A DNA stretch of 64,000 nucleotides. Origin: Patagioenas fasciata (Eukaryota > Chordata > Aves > Columbiformes > Columbidae). A program made the position numbers and the translations under genes. Every line of letters begins with the position of its first letter. Within the stretch, counting starts at the first letter, position 1. The notes under the pieces are model-generated. The model did not search any database. It saw only the letters and a program-made list of their open reading frames with translations, and was not told the origin of the DNA. The stretch lies in contig NC_092525.1 of the NCBI RefSeq assembly GCF_037038585.1, forward strand, positions 29,414,367 through 29,478,366. The letters run 5' to 3'. Below, one piece after another: positions 48,570 to 59,300 of this stretch.

Positions 48570-51416
48570 TGTGGGTTACAGGGTAATGCGTTGGTGTTCT
48601 TTTTGTAGCTAGGAACAAAGTTGCAATTCCTGAAACACACACAACTCTTTAAATAGATCTGTATGTAGATCTCATCCTTCCCATCCATAGATGAAAATTA
48701 TAGGGAGTCAGTGATGCTCTCCTCCCCCTCTTGGGGGCTATACAGAGGTTGTATTATTGTCAAGCAATGAGAAAGAAGGTGGAGGGAGTTAGGGAACGCA
48801 AAGGGTCAGAGATGCTCTGGAAACGAAAAAGCCAGTAGGCTCTGAGGCAGGAAAGGCAATGTATGACCTGTATAGCAGGCTATTGAGGTTGCTGAGAACT
48901 GAATATTTTGAGTCTGGCAGATCATTATCTGCTGTAAAAGCCATATAAGTCAGCAATCTTCATACATGTCCTCCAGGTTCATGTTTTTTCAGTTACTTGA
49001 TCAAGATATGACCACATTAAAGGTGTTACCTTGGATGTGGTGCCTGAAGGGCATTTTTCCTTTGTTGATATTGATATGTTTTCCCTTTAAGAATAGTACC
49101 ATTTGAGTTACAATACATTCCTCTTGCTTTTAGTCTTTAGGCATGAGCATACTATGGAGGTATCAGACACTCTTTGCATAGAGTGAAAAGTCTTCATCCC
49201 AGCTGTTTCCATAAAGCATCAGAAAATCTGTAAGAAGCTTTCTTGTCCTTAGATGTCCAGTGCACATCTCAAGGAGATCTTTCATAAGACGGGTGAGAGC
49301 TGCAGTTTGAATGGGGGACCTAAATATAAACTTGCGGTAATACCTCTATGATCTGGAGCTGAAGAATCGTTGAGTCAGACTTAGCTGCACCTTCTCACCT
49401 GAATGCCATGACTTCCACAGAAGGATTTTGCCCTCTGAAGCTGATGCGACACGAAGATCTTAGTAATAAACATGTCGCATATTTTACTGGTTTGGGGCCC
49501 TATATAGAAGTTATTATTTCAGCACTAGGTATTTTTTAGTAGAAATCCCAAACGGTGGATGTAGATATTGGGACAAAGTGCCATGAGGAATTTTAGTGCT
49601 GACGCGGGAAACCGAATAATGAGTTTCCTTCTGCCTTTTTAAAATCTCCTATACCAAAGAGCAGGATTTGCCCCCTTCTCCATAGATCCGTGGCCATAAA
49701 TCAGTGAAGGTTTCAAGAGACCAAATTCTGCATGAGGTTTAGCCTTTCAGCTTTCCCCAGATAGCCTCCATGAGACAGTGCAGTACCTTAAAAATGTAGG
49801 AAGAGGGTTAGAAATGTTGGATTACTAACATGTTGCATAACATGCATTTTGTTCATTGCGGTATTAAGGAGTTGTGATCTTTTTTATCTAGAGGAAATGA
49901 ATTGAAGTTCATCATATAGGTATTTAACAGAATTGTAGAAGTATGAGTTAAAGCAAATGCTTAGCATTGTTCTGAGATGGTTTTGTTTTCTTACATCCAG
50001 AAGTCTGATGTCAGTTTCAGTTTCCTGAAAGATATTTGTATTTCCTAATGCCAGGCCAAAAATGATGTGTTCACTATTTCCAAACGCCCTTCTGAGACAC
50101 ACAATCGTTTTCTTTGTTTGTCCATCACAGCCTGAGAAAAATCTCTTTTCATTACTAGACATATTGGAAAACATGTATTTACATGCCAGTGCTTAAGTTT
50201 TTTAATCTCTTTTGCCTTTAGTAATATTTGTGTAATACTTGTTACATTCCAGTCTTCATTATGCTCTGCATGTGTGAGGATTTCTCCAGCTGATCCTATA
50301 ATACTTCATCTCACTCTGAGTCTAAATGCATCCTCTGTTTTTATCCCCAGTATCCTCCTCTGTGCCATTTGAATAAAAAGCTAGATTATCTGAACTCTTG
50401 GGGTCAACTCCTAAAATTTGTCAGCTGATCTCTTACTGTTTTCAGATAGAACAGCCAGTTCTGAGAACAAGCAGACTTGATTCCAATTTTCCCATGTGCA
50501 GCTTGTTGCTGAGGATAGTAGGAGCAACAGTAAAGTACATGTTATTTTAAAAATACATAGAAGGGACATATTTGAAGTTGGGTAAAGAGTAAATTTTAAG
50601 AAATTTTTAAATGTCTTGGCAGATCTGTACTTCTTTTAAAAATACTTGTTGGCTAACCCTGATCTTGCCTATACTGTCTGAATTAAATTTGTCTGGTCAC
50701 TCAGTATAGTAGTTCCTCTGAGTAAGGATCCAACTCCAGTAAAGTTAATGGCAGCTGTCCAGTTTAATTTACTGAGAGCTGGATCAGAGTTATTTCCTAT
50801 TTGATGTTATCTGATCAAGGACTTGATTACAATTTTTCCAGCATGTGGATATGGCCTCCTATGTTTATATCTCTTTCTGTCTAGAAATGGATTTCCCAGA
50901 AACAGGGAAATTTTGCCTTTTCTCCTTCAGTTTAGCCTGTGATTATTTAAGCACTCAAAGCAGACGAGTTTCATTTCTTGCTTCTCTCTGCCTATGATTA
51001 AAAAGTATTTATTTGCAACTTAACTAAGAGCAGACACTTTCCTTCAACAAAACCCCTTTCAGAGAATTTTTTTCTTCCTCCTCCTTCTCTAATAAAAACA
51101 ATGAAAATTATAATAAAAATAATATATTATGGGAGAATCCACTGCAGCAGTTGTAGAGAATTTCAGCTTTATTGACTTTTGGTAAGGTATTGCTAGATGC
51201 TTCAGGTTTCCCTGTTTTATTGTTTTCTGGGTAATTCCTGGGTTGTTTAGTTTTTTCATATTTTTGAATATTGCTGTTATTACTCATTATTACTATTTTA
51301 ATATATACTTTCTGCCTGAGATCGTAATTTTTTCTTCTTGCAATCATTACATGCCTTTCATATTTATAAGTTTATGATAATTGTATGAAAATAGGGGTTG
51401 ATCCTTCTTATCTTAC

Positions 51417-51488
51417 CTAGAGTGTTTGTTTCTATAGCAGTTAGTACTGTCCAAGTATCCTTTGATGGGGCTGCAAACATGGGGGCAC
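51417..51488 (-). other. Isolated exon-like segment (unrecognised)
   Basis: On the minus strand, a textbook acceptor (pyrimidine-rich CTTTTTCCTGACTGCAG) is followed by 72 open bases and then donor CTCTAG|GTAAGA. The open frame in this stretch reads APMFAAPSKDTWTVLTAIET. Read from the ATG just upstream (51519-51521), it has a leader-like MCLLFCFFLTAG. No partner exon is visible. It could be a lncRNA exon, a remnant or chance. Confidence 0.25.
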
Positions 51489-52015
51489 CTGCAGTCAGGA
51501 AAAAGCAGAAAAGAAGACACATCGCCAGCGGGAGCCTTAAATCCTCTAGTACCGCTCTCACCTGAACAAGGTATTTTGGAGTTGGCATTAGGTTATTAAC
51601 CATAAAATCTGCTTAACTCAAAAAGTATTATGTTGATGTAGTGGCAGATTTTCAGCAATTAAATTTCTTTAGCATTTACAACATTGTTACTTCAGCCTTT
51701 ATTTTTCCACCTTATTACTCATTTACTAGATATTTGAATCTTTACTGTTTATAATATATGCTATATGATGGCAACATTTCGTAGACATCAAATGCTTAAG
51801 CTATTACATACCAAAATATTTGCCAGAGACATTTTGAAAACGTATGTGTTTTGTTTTGGATTTCTTGTTGCTTTTATTTAGTGATTCATAACTGACCAAT
51901 ATGAACTGATCAAGCAGTTGAATAAATAAACAATTCAGATTTGGAAACCTTTATCCATTCTTTGCATTCATAGCATTTCTTAAATGAAAATTAGCACTGA
52001 ATATGTTATTTTACT

Positions 52016-52047
52016 TTATATATATAGATAGATATATATATATATAA
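52016..52047. repeat. TA/GATA microsatellite
   Basis: About 32 bp of TATATATA with two GATA units. Simple repeat upstream of VCAM1. Confidence 0.9.
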
Positions 52048-52787
52048 CATTTTTTGCTGTATTAGCCAGTAATAATTGTCCTCAGAAATATCCCAGACTA
52101 GACTCATATACCCACTGGAAACCAAACACTGAAAATAATCCCCGAGTTGTATTATCAGCTCCTATCCTTCGATTATGTATAAACAGGACGTAAGAGAGCT
52201 GAGAGGCATATCAGTAATGTGGTGCATACCAGTAGCAACTTGAAAGAGGGACATTTTAGAAGCACTTTTAAAGTGAGATTGGGAAAATCAGTTCATTCAG
52301 TTCATCTGAACAGGATGAGCCTGATTCAAGCTGATCAAGTCACATTTCCAGACTTCTGTTACCTGACTTATTTCTTCATTTTTAGGGATCAAAAACACTT
52401 AGGAACATGAGTAACACCATCTCTTAAGCTGATAACACAGTTTTCAAAGGAAATACTGAGTTAGGTGAAGTTAGTTACAGAACTGAGCGTTACTGGAAAT
52501 ATTCTCAAGATTCAGCACTACAAAAACATTTGTGCTGAAAGCAAACTTGACTAGCTTTTCCATCTGAGATATGGTGCCATTCAATTACTTGGAATTACCC
52601 GCATTCTTTCATTTTGTCAGTTGTTTGCAGGATCAGATCTTGGCTTGGTCTTTTTAAGTCTAGTAGGCACTTTATTCCAAGCGTTGCTGTTCGTTTTTTC
52701 CTGGGCTTTGAGTTCTGTACTGAAAGCAGCAGCAGAGGGCGCCGGCCCAGCCCAGCCCAGTCTGGTCAGGCTGTGCCTCCCTCCTCT

Positions 52788-52812
52788 GGACTTCCCCAGG
52801 CTGGGATTTCCC
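52788..52812 (+). promoter_or_regulatory. Tandem NF-kappaB sites of the VCAM1 promoter
   Basis: GGACTTCCCC at 52788-52797 and a perfect GGGATTTCCC at 52803-52812, separated by five bases. The human VCAM1 promoter has the same arrangement, two kappa-B decamers five bases apart with the second also GGGATTTCCC (from memory). They lie about 18 bases upstream of a TATA-like box. Known: this pair drives cytokine induction of VCAM1 in endothelium. The function here is inferred from sequence and position. Confidence 0.85.
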
Positions 52813-52830
52813 ATCCCACCTCCCAGAGCC

Positions 52831-52837
52831 TTTATAA
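52831..52837 (+). promoter_or_regulatory. VCAM1 TATA box
   Basis: TTTATAA, 18 bases after the second kappa-B site and about 137 bases before the ATG. Initiation would be expected near 52860, giving a 5' UTR of roughly 110 nt. Confidence 0.7.
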
Positions 52838-52973
52838 CAGCGCGCTGGGGCTGCTCTCGTAAGCTGTTGCACAGCAGCAAGGTCTCACTGTGCTTCTTCA
52901 CAGAAAGTACGAAGCAAGGCTTTTGCATTTACTTTTCTTTACCTAGTAACCGCAATTACAACTGTTAAAACAG

Positions 52974-53025
52974 ATGGGAAGAACACGCCAAGCTGTGCTA
53001 ATAATTTTGTATGCTTTAATGACTG
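52974..53025 (+). CDS. VCAM1: VCAM1 exon 1: signal peptide
   Basis: Encodes MGRTRQAVLIILYALMT, a short basic start and a hydrophobic core, ending one base into a codon at donor G|GTAAGT. Cleavage is expected just into exon 2. The ATG is placed 137 bases after the TATA box and gives the only sensible leader. Confidence 0.88.
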
Positions 53026-56000
53026 GTAAGTTGGGGGGTCGTTTGATTGTTTTTAATTCTGTTAAGTATAAACTGACCTGCAATTTACTGTTTGATCTTT
53101 ATTTTTCCTTGTTCCAGTTGCTTTTACATGTCAGCGAATACAGTTATCAATTAAGTAGTTCTGACAAAATGTCAGGAACTTTTTTTGACATTTACTTTGA
53201 GCTTTATTGTGCTTTGGAATGATACAGTAATTTTCTTATTGAGTTTGCTAAAAGACAGTCTAGGAGACAACTGCAGTATATCACTGCATGATTGGTTTTT
53301 ACTGTCATCCCTGACAATATTGGTCAAGTTTGGTACTGAATGTCCTATTGAAGGTGATTCTGCAGTTCTCCTTGCAATCTTACTTACCACTCCTCCCCAC
53401 AAATGTCGAAAAGTTTTGCAACCACATACACCTGACAAAAAAAAAAAAAAAAAAAAAAATTGTGCCAATGCATTGATTTTCGCTGAGAGCACTGAGTTTA
53501 TGCCATTTTATACATGAGAACTGTTTGTTAGAGTCATCTGAGTCTGTATTATCTTTGACAAAAATGCCAATGTTTATTTGGTATTTGGAGATGTAAACTA
53601 TTGTATGAGCTTTATCAGTTTTACCTCCACACAACTGTGAAAGTAAACTTGTGAATTAATGATCTCATATCACAGTAGAATATGAGAAGAAATAGGAAAA
53701 TAAATGTTGAGAATGCTGCTGAGTTTATGTATGTTCTCCCTATTGCAGTTAAAGCATTTGAAATGGAAATTATACCTGCTAACAGAGTTGTTGCCCAGAT
53801 TGGAGAAACACTCGTACTCACATGCAATAGTACTGGCTGTGCATCACCAAGCTTTTCCTGGAGAACCCAGATGGACAACCCCCTTGGAGGAACAGTGAAC
53901 AACCATAGGACATACTCTACCTTGACAATGAATCCAGTCAGCATTGTGAATTCTCATCATTATCTGTGTACTGTCTTCTGTGGTGAGAAAGAGAAAAAAG
54001 AGAAGAGTATCAAAGTTGAACTTTACTGTAAGTAAAAATGTGAAATTCTCTTTTAGTAGTACAAGTTCATAAAAAATCAGTAATTGTTTTTAAATCTTAT
54101 GGTTGGTAGTTAACTGGTAATGCTAGAGTAATGAGTCTGCTGTAGCTCAACATATATTCTCTTGTAACATTCCTTTATCTGTCTGTTCAAGACTGTTTCT
54201 CAACCCCTTTCTGCTTAGTTTCTGCACTGAATGTAGTACATACTGGTCTTACTTATTCTTATTCTTGGTAATACTTGAAAGCTGAAACATAGACTTTTCA
54301 AAAGATCAATGGTGCTAGAAAAAAACCCAAAACAAACAAAAACCCCAACAGCAAAAAAATACCAGCAGCCCATGTGTTTGAGATGGATGTCCTGCTGGAT
54401 CTTATTAGATCATTCGTGATCATATTTCAACAATTGTACAAATATAATTCCTGTTAGTGTATGAACTGTTTATAAAAGACCTGTATGTCTTCATGTCCAG
54501 ATTTATTAATATCTTGTAATAAAGTTGATATAATATTGTGTTCTGAATGCCTCTAAACTCAAGGTGTTTGATCTTGCTCTTATGTTAACCATGGAGCTCA
54601 TCTCTGCTAGATTAAAGAAATGGATTTTATTCTTTTAGCTTTCCCCAGTGATCCTGTTATTGAGATCAGCCCATCCTTAGTTGCTGGAGAACCAGTCAGT
54701 GTCCTCTGTAAAATTCCTGATGTGTATCCTTCTGATCGCCTGGAAGTGCTCCTAAAGAAAGAGGAACATGTTCTTCATGAAGAAAATTTTTACACAGATG
54801 ACAGCACAAATACAGAGACCAAAACTGTGAAATATTCATTTACTCTCACGGCTGAAGATATTGGGAAAGAGATTACCTGTGTGGCCAAGTTGCCAATTGC
54901 TAATATGGACTTTGAACCCAAAGAAAGAGTAGCTTCTCAGAAACTGAATGCTAACTGTAAGTATTTTTGTTTTAGGGCTTTCAGACCAAGTACTCTTTAA
55001 TATTAAGTTTCATGGAATGGGTTTACAACGTGTGTGCTATAAATAATTTATAATCTGCACTTCTGATCTGTATTATTTTTGTAGATAATCTAATGTATTC
55101 AGTTGAATTCTGCTGTATTCAGTAACAGTCATTGAGTCATTGAATACCCATTGTTGTTCATGACAGAAGTTAGGCGATGCTTTAATAACTCCCTTCTCAC
55201 TCTCTTACCTTGGGCACTGGTGCCTAGTCAGAAAGTGAAGACCAGAAGAAAAATGGCAGCATGCAGATAAAGATTTGTTTTTAAAATTGCCATTGTATGC
55301 TTAACAGTTCCAAGTTTATAGTCCTAAACAACAGGGAGACAAATATAAGAGTAAAAAAAAAAAAACTACACATTTTGTCTAGCTTAGTAAAGCTTTCAAA
55401 GCTGCAAGCCGAATGTCTTATCAAGTCTGGAGAAATTATCGCACTGTGTTACTGGAATACAAATGATTCATTTTTTTCTTGATATTTTGTCAAAGGTACC
55501 TCTAGAGAAGTTAGTGTTACAGATGTGCATGTCATTCTTCATTAACTTACTGACCTCATTTCTCTTTTGTTCTCTTTCAGTTGGTCCGCAAAATACTGTC
55601 ATTACTGCATCTCCTGGCAGCTCACCAATGGAAGGAGACCATCTGAAACTCACTTGTGTGACTGAGAGTAATCCACCACCACAAATAGTTTGGAGAAAAC
55701 ATCTGGCTGATGAAAGCATTCAGCATCTGGTAGAAAACAATGTCCTTTCTATTCCACATGCCCGTTCCACTGATTCAGGACTGTACATCTGTGAAGTAAT
55801 TAATCTGGTGACTAATAAAACAGAGAAAGCAACTGTGGACATTGTTGTACAAGGTACAAGTCTGCTTGAATTTAACTTCTGTTATCCAGTACCCAATTGG
55901 CAGCTGCCTGTTGGGTTGGAGGATGCTGAGACACTGAAAATTAGGAAATTATGGCACCTTCCTTGTTATGTATTCATGATTTAGCTTTCAATTTACTGCT

Positions 56001-56288
56001 GCTCTTCATGGGCTGTGCTTTTGATTTCTGTGCTTAATTTTCAGCTAATTCTCTCTGTACTGCTGTTGTCCATGCACACCTCTAGACATTTCCAGCAACG
56101 CTCAAAGTGATAAAAGAATCTGAGAAAGCAGTGGTGTGGGGGACACTGTTATATGCTTGAAATGCTAACGTATGTAGCAATTAAGCAGGGGCATAACAGT
56201 CTCCTTCTTGCAACTAGTAGTTGTAGCCAGTAGTAGTAAATTTAGTAGTTATTTAATAGTCAAATTTTTTGGGATGTTGTTGTTGTTG

Positions 56289-56325
<37 letters not shown>

Positions 56326-59300
56326 TGTTTCAGTAGAGGCAAAATTATAAGATGGAGCCAGGGACCCAAAACAAAATGAACAGGTCCTTGGGCAAGCAAT
56401 TCCTGCTTTCTTAAAACCCTCTTAATCTTAAGTACTTTTACATTAGTGTAACAGCATTTTCTTCTGTTATGCAGGTGTTCCAAGCATTGCAGAACTCTCT
56501 ATTGAGCCTTCTACAACAGTTCAAGAAGGAGAAAATGTTTCCATACACTGTTCTGCTGAGAGTAACCCTCCTCCCAAGATTATTTTAAGGAGAAAATCGG
56601 ACAGAGCAGACATGGGGTCTTACAGTGACAGGAGAATTCTTCTTCTTCCATCTGTGACATTCCTGAATAGCGGCGACTATGAATGTGTAGCAGAAAATAA
56701 GTTTGGGAAAACTGAAAGTGCAATAACTCTTAATGTGGAATGTAAGTATGTGTAATGTTTTCCCAATAATTTAAAAATAATTAGTTAATTCTCCACTTCA
56801 GCTATAAATGTAACCAACAAACTAAACAAAACCCTGTGAGTTCAAAAAAATCAGTGTAGTCCTCAGCTCTTCCCCAAAGAAAGAAGTAGTGCTGATGAGC
56901 AAAACAAAGACATGAAATCTTTAATTTAATGATACTCTTAACTCAGGATCTGAATGAGTGAGAAATTGATCTACCTTCTTAATATTATTGGCTAGAAGTA
57001 TTTGGTTGATACGTTTAGGCGATAGTTTGTATGGAAGCTCTGACAGTGTGTATTTTACTTATTTTGAGAAAGAAGAAGCAATTAACTTTCGAGGCCAACA
57101 ATCTGGCATCCAGTAGGACATGTTGGATCCATGTCTAAAAAATCCAGTGATGATTTAACTACAGGATTCTTCCTTTCAGATGGACCAAAGAATACAATGA
57201 TCTCAGTTATCCCTGCTAACACTGTTAAAGAAGGAGAAACTGTGACGATGAAATGTACTAGTTCTGGTAATCCAGCTCCAGTGATCTCTTGGAAGAAAAA
57301 GAAGGCCACTGGGGAGTCTGAGAAAATTTCTGAAGATGCAACTTTGATTGTACAGAACGTAAAAAGTCAAGATCTGGGGCTTTATGAATGTGAAGCTTAT
57401 AACCAATTTGGCAAAGAAGAAAAAGTTGTGAAATTACTTGTTCAAGGTTAGTAGAAGACAGAACACAAGTGTTTTTGTTCTATGTATTTTAGGTCCAGAT
57501 CTCATTCTGTGAAGGATGGGAGAGTTCTGTCATTGATATCAATGGAGTTAAAAGGCCCTGATGTCATTAAGTCATTTAGGAAGCTTTAAACAATGAAGGG
57601 TGAAATCTGCCTTAGTAAAGAGAGCTTATGCAAAGTTCTCATGTCAGTTGAGCTTCCATCACTCCTTCCAATTGGCAAATATATGCATGAGGCAAAGAAG
57701 CCTTGCAGTGCCTATATTTTCTTCCAGATAGGTCTCAGGGGAGGATCCAGAAACCCGCATACAAAAGATAAAAAGAGGAAGTACATGCTGAAACTTCTCT
57801 GTGGAGGGACTGTGTCACAGCCTCTTGGCTCTCCTTTAAGTTATGACCCTGTATCACATTCTCACAAGCTGCATTTAAGTTACGCCAAGTGCCGATTCCT
57901 CAACCTACACGCAACAATAGCAAAGTTTCGTTTTCAGTAGTAAGTGGACTTCTCTCCTTTAGCCCTGCTGCTTCTGTTTATTGCATGGCAACAGGCTTAG
58001 GGATCGCTTCTGCCACTAATCCATCTCTCTTCATTATTCTGCACTATTCCTGTAGCTGTACCAAAAAATACACTTTCAGTTTTCAATTACAGTTATGCAC
58101 ATGAGTGGTTGGTGGGATCAGAACCCTTGAAATGGTAGACAGGGCTCAGCCAAAGGACACAGGGACATGTCATTAACGAACTGGGAGAGCAGTCTCAGCA
58201 CATAGTACTTTATCTCCAAGGTTAGTTAAAATAACTACTGTGCAGAGTTAATATTAGGATTTGTTTTAGACAGACAGAATCACACCTTCAATTCTATTAA
58301 GAATGAATTGTCTTTAAAAAAAAAGAGTTTCACAGGCTCTTGTCATAAGTGGTAGGATCTTAGTGCTTACAAAAATTTCTGTCCAAAACAGCAGATGCAC
58401 AAAATAATTGCTGCTTCAAAATTTTTCATAGTTCCACTTCCACCTTTGAAACAGGATGTAAAATTGTGGAACCTAGTGAAAAAAACTACTGTTCTAGGGC
58501 TGCTTCCTTTGCCTTTTCAGTTGAAAGAGGACATCAACCTCTGGGTCTGTTGATCTGTATCCTTTCATGAACTCAAATGAATGAACAGTGAATTTAAAGA
58601 AAGAAGCAAAGGCTTCATGTAACGTAAAAGATATGCAACACAAACCATCCATTGATAAAACATTCTTTCTGTCAGCTGCTGTTGACTGCAGTGTGTGAAG
58701 CATAGCTAGTGACAGAGTAGTGTCTAAAGTGTGCTCAAATATGAGAGTGAATCCACTACTGGATTAGTACTTTGTGTGTACAAGCTGCTGATACTTTCTG
58801 AGTTTTTTTGCTTGTTTGTTGCTAAATGCTACCTTGCATTTCTTTTCTTTTCAGTTCCTCCCCAAAATATTACTGTGTTAGTGTATCCATCAGAAAATGT
58901 TAAAGAAGGAGAAAATGTCACTATTACATGTAGCACATACAGTAACCCACCATCACAGATGGTCCTGAAAAAAGTCCATCAGGAGAACGAAATTATTCTG
59001 CCATCAGTGAATGGAACCTTTATACTCTACAATGTCACCAAAAACGATACAGGCAGATATTTACTTGATGTTTTCAATGAGGTTGGAAACAACATCAAAG
59101 TGATTGATATAGCTGTTGTAGGTAGGTAGATTTGTTGCCTTAAATTTATTTTGCATGTACTTTCTAATGAATTTTGTGTCAAGGTGACCACAACTACTAG
59201 TTCATGGCTGATCCTTGTGCAACAGTAATTCAGTTAACCTAAAAAAAAAAAAAAACAAAACCAACAACAACAAATCAAACCAAATAATAGAACACCTGGT

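Larger units (their letters stand above)
48570..52787. other. VCAM1 upstream intergenic region
   Basis: AT-rich without a confident gene. It contains the TA/GATA microsatellite at 52016-52047 and an isolated minus-strand exon-like segment at 51417-51488. From about 52700 it becomes GC-richer and merges into the VCAM1 promoter. Confidence 0.55.

Noticed and set aside
52614-52968. Overlapping frames on both strands at the VCAM1 promoter
   Set aside because: They span kappa-B sites, TATA box and 5' UTR. GC-rich promoter sequence explains the lack of stops.
57593-57940. Possible seventh Ig exon in VCAM1 intron 6
   Set aside because: The frame lacks paired cysteines, Trp and Y-x-C, and the flanking splice signals do not give a phase-1 exon.
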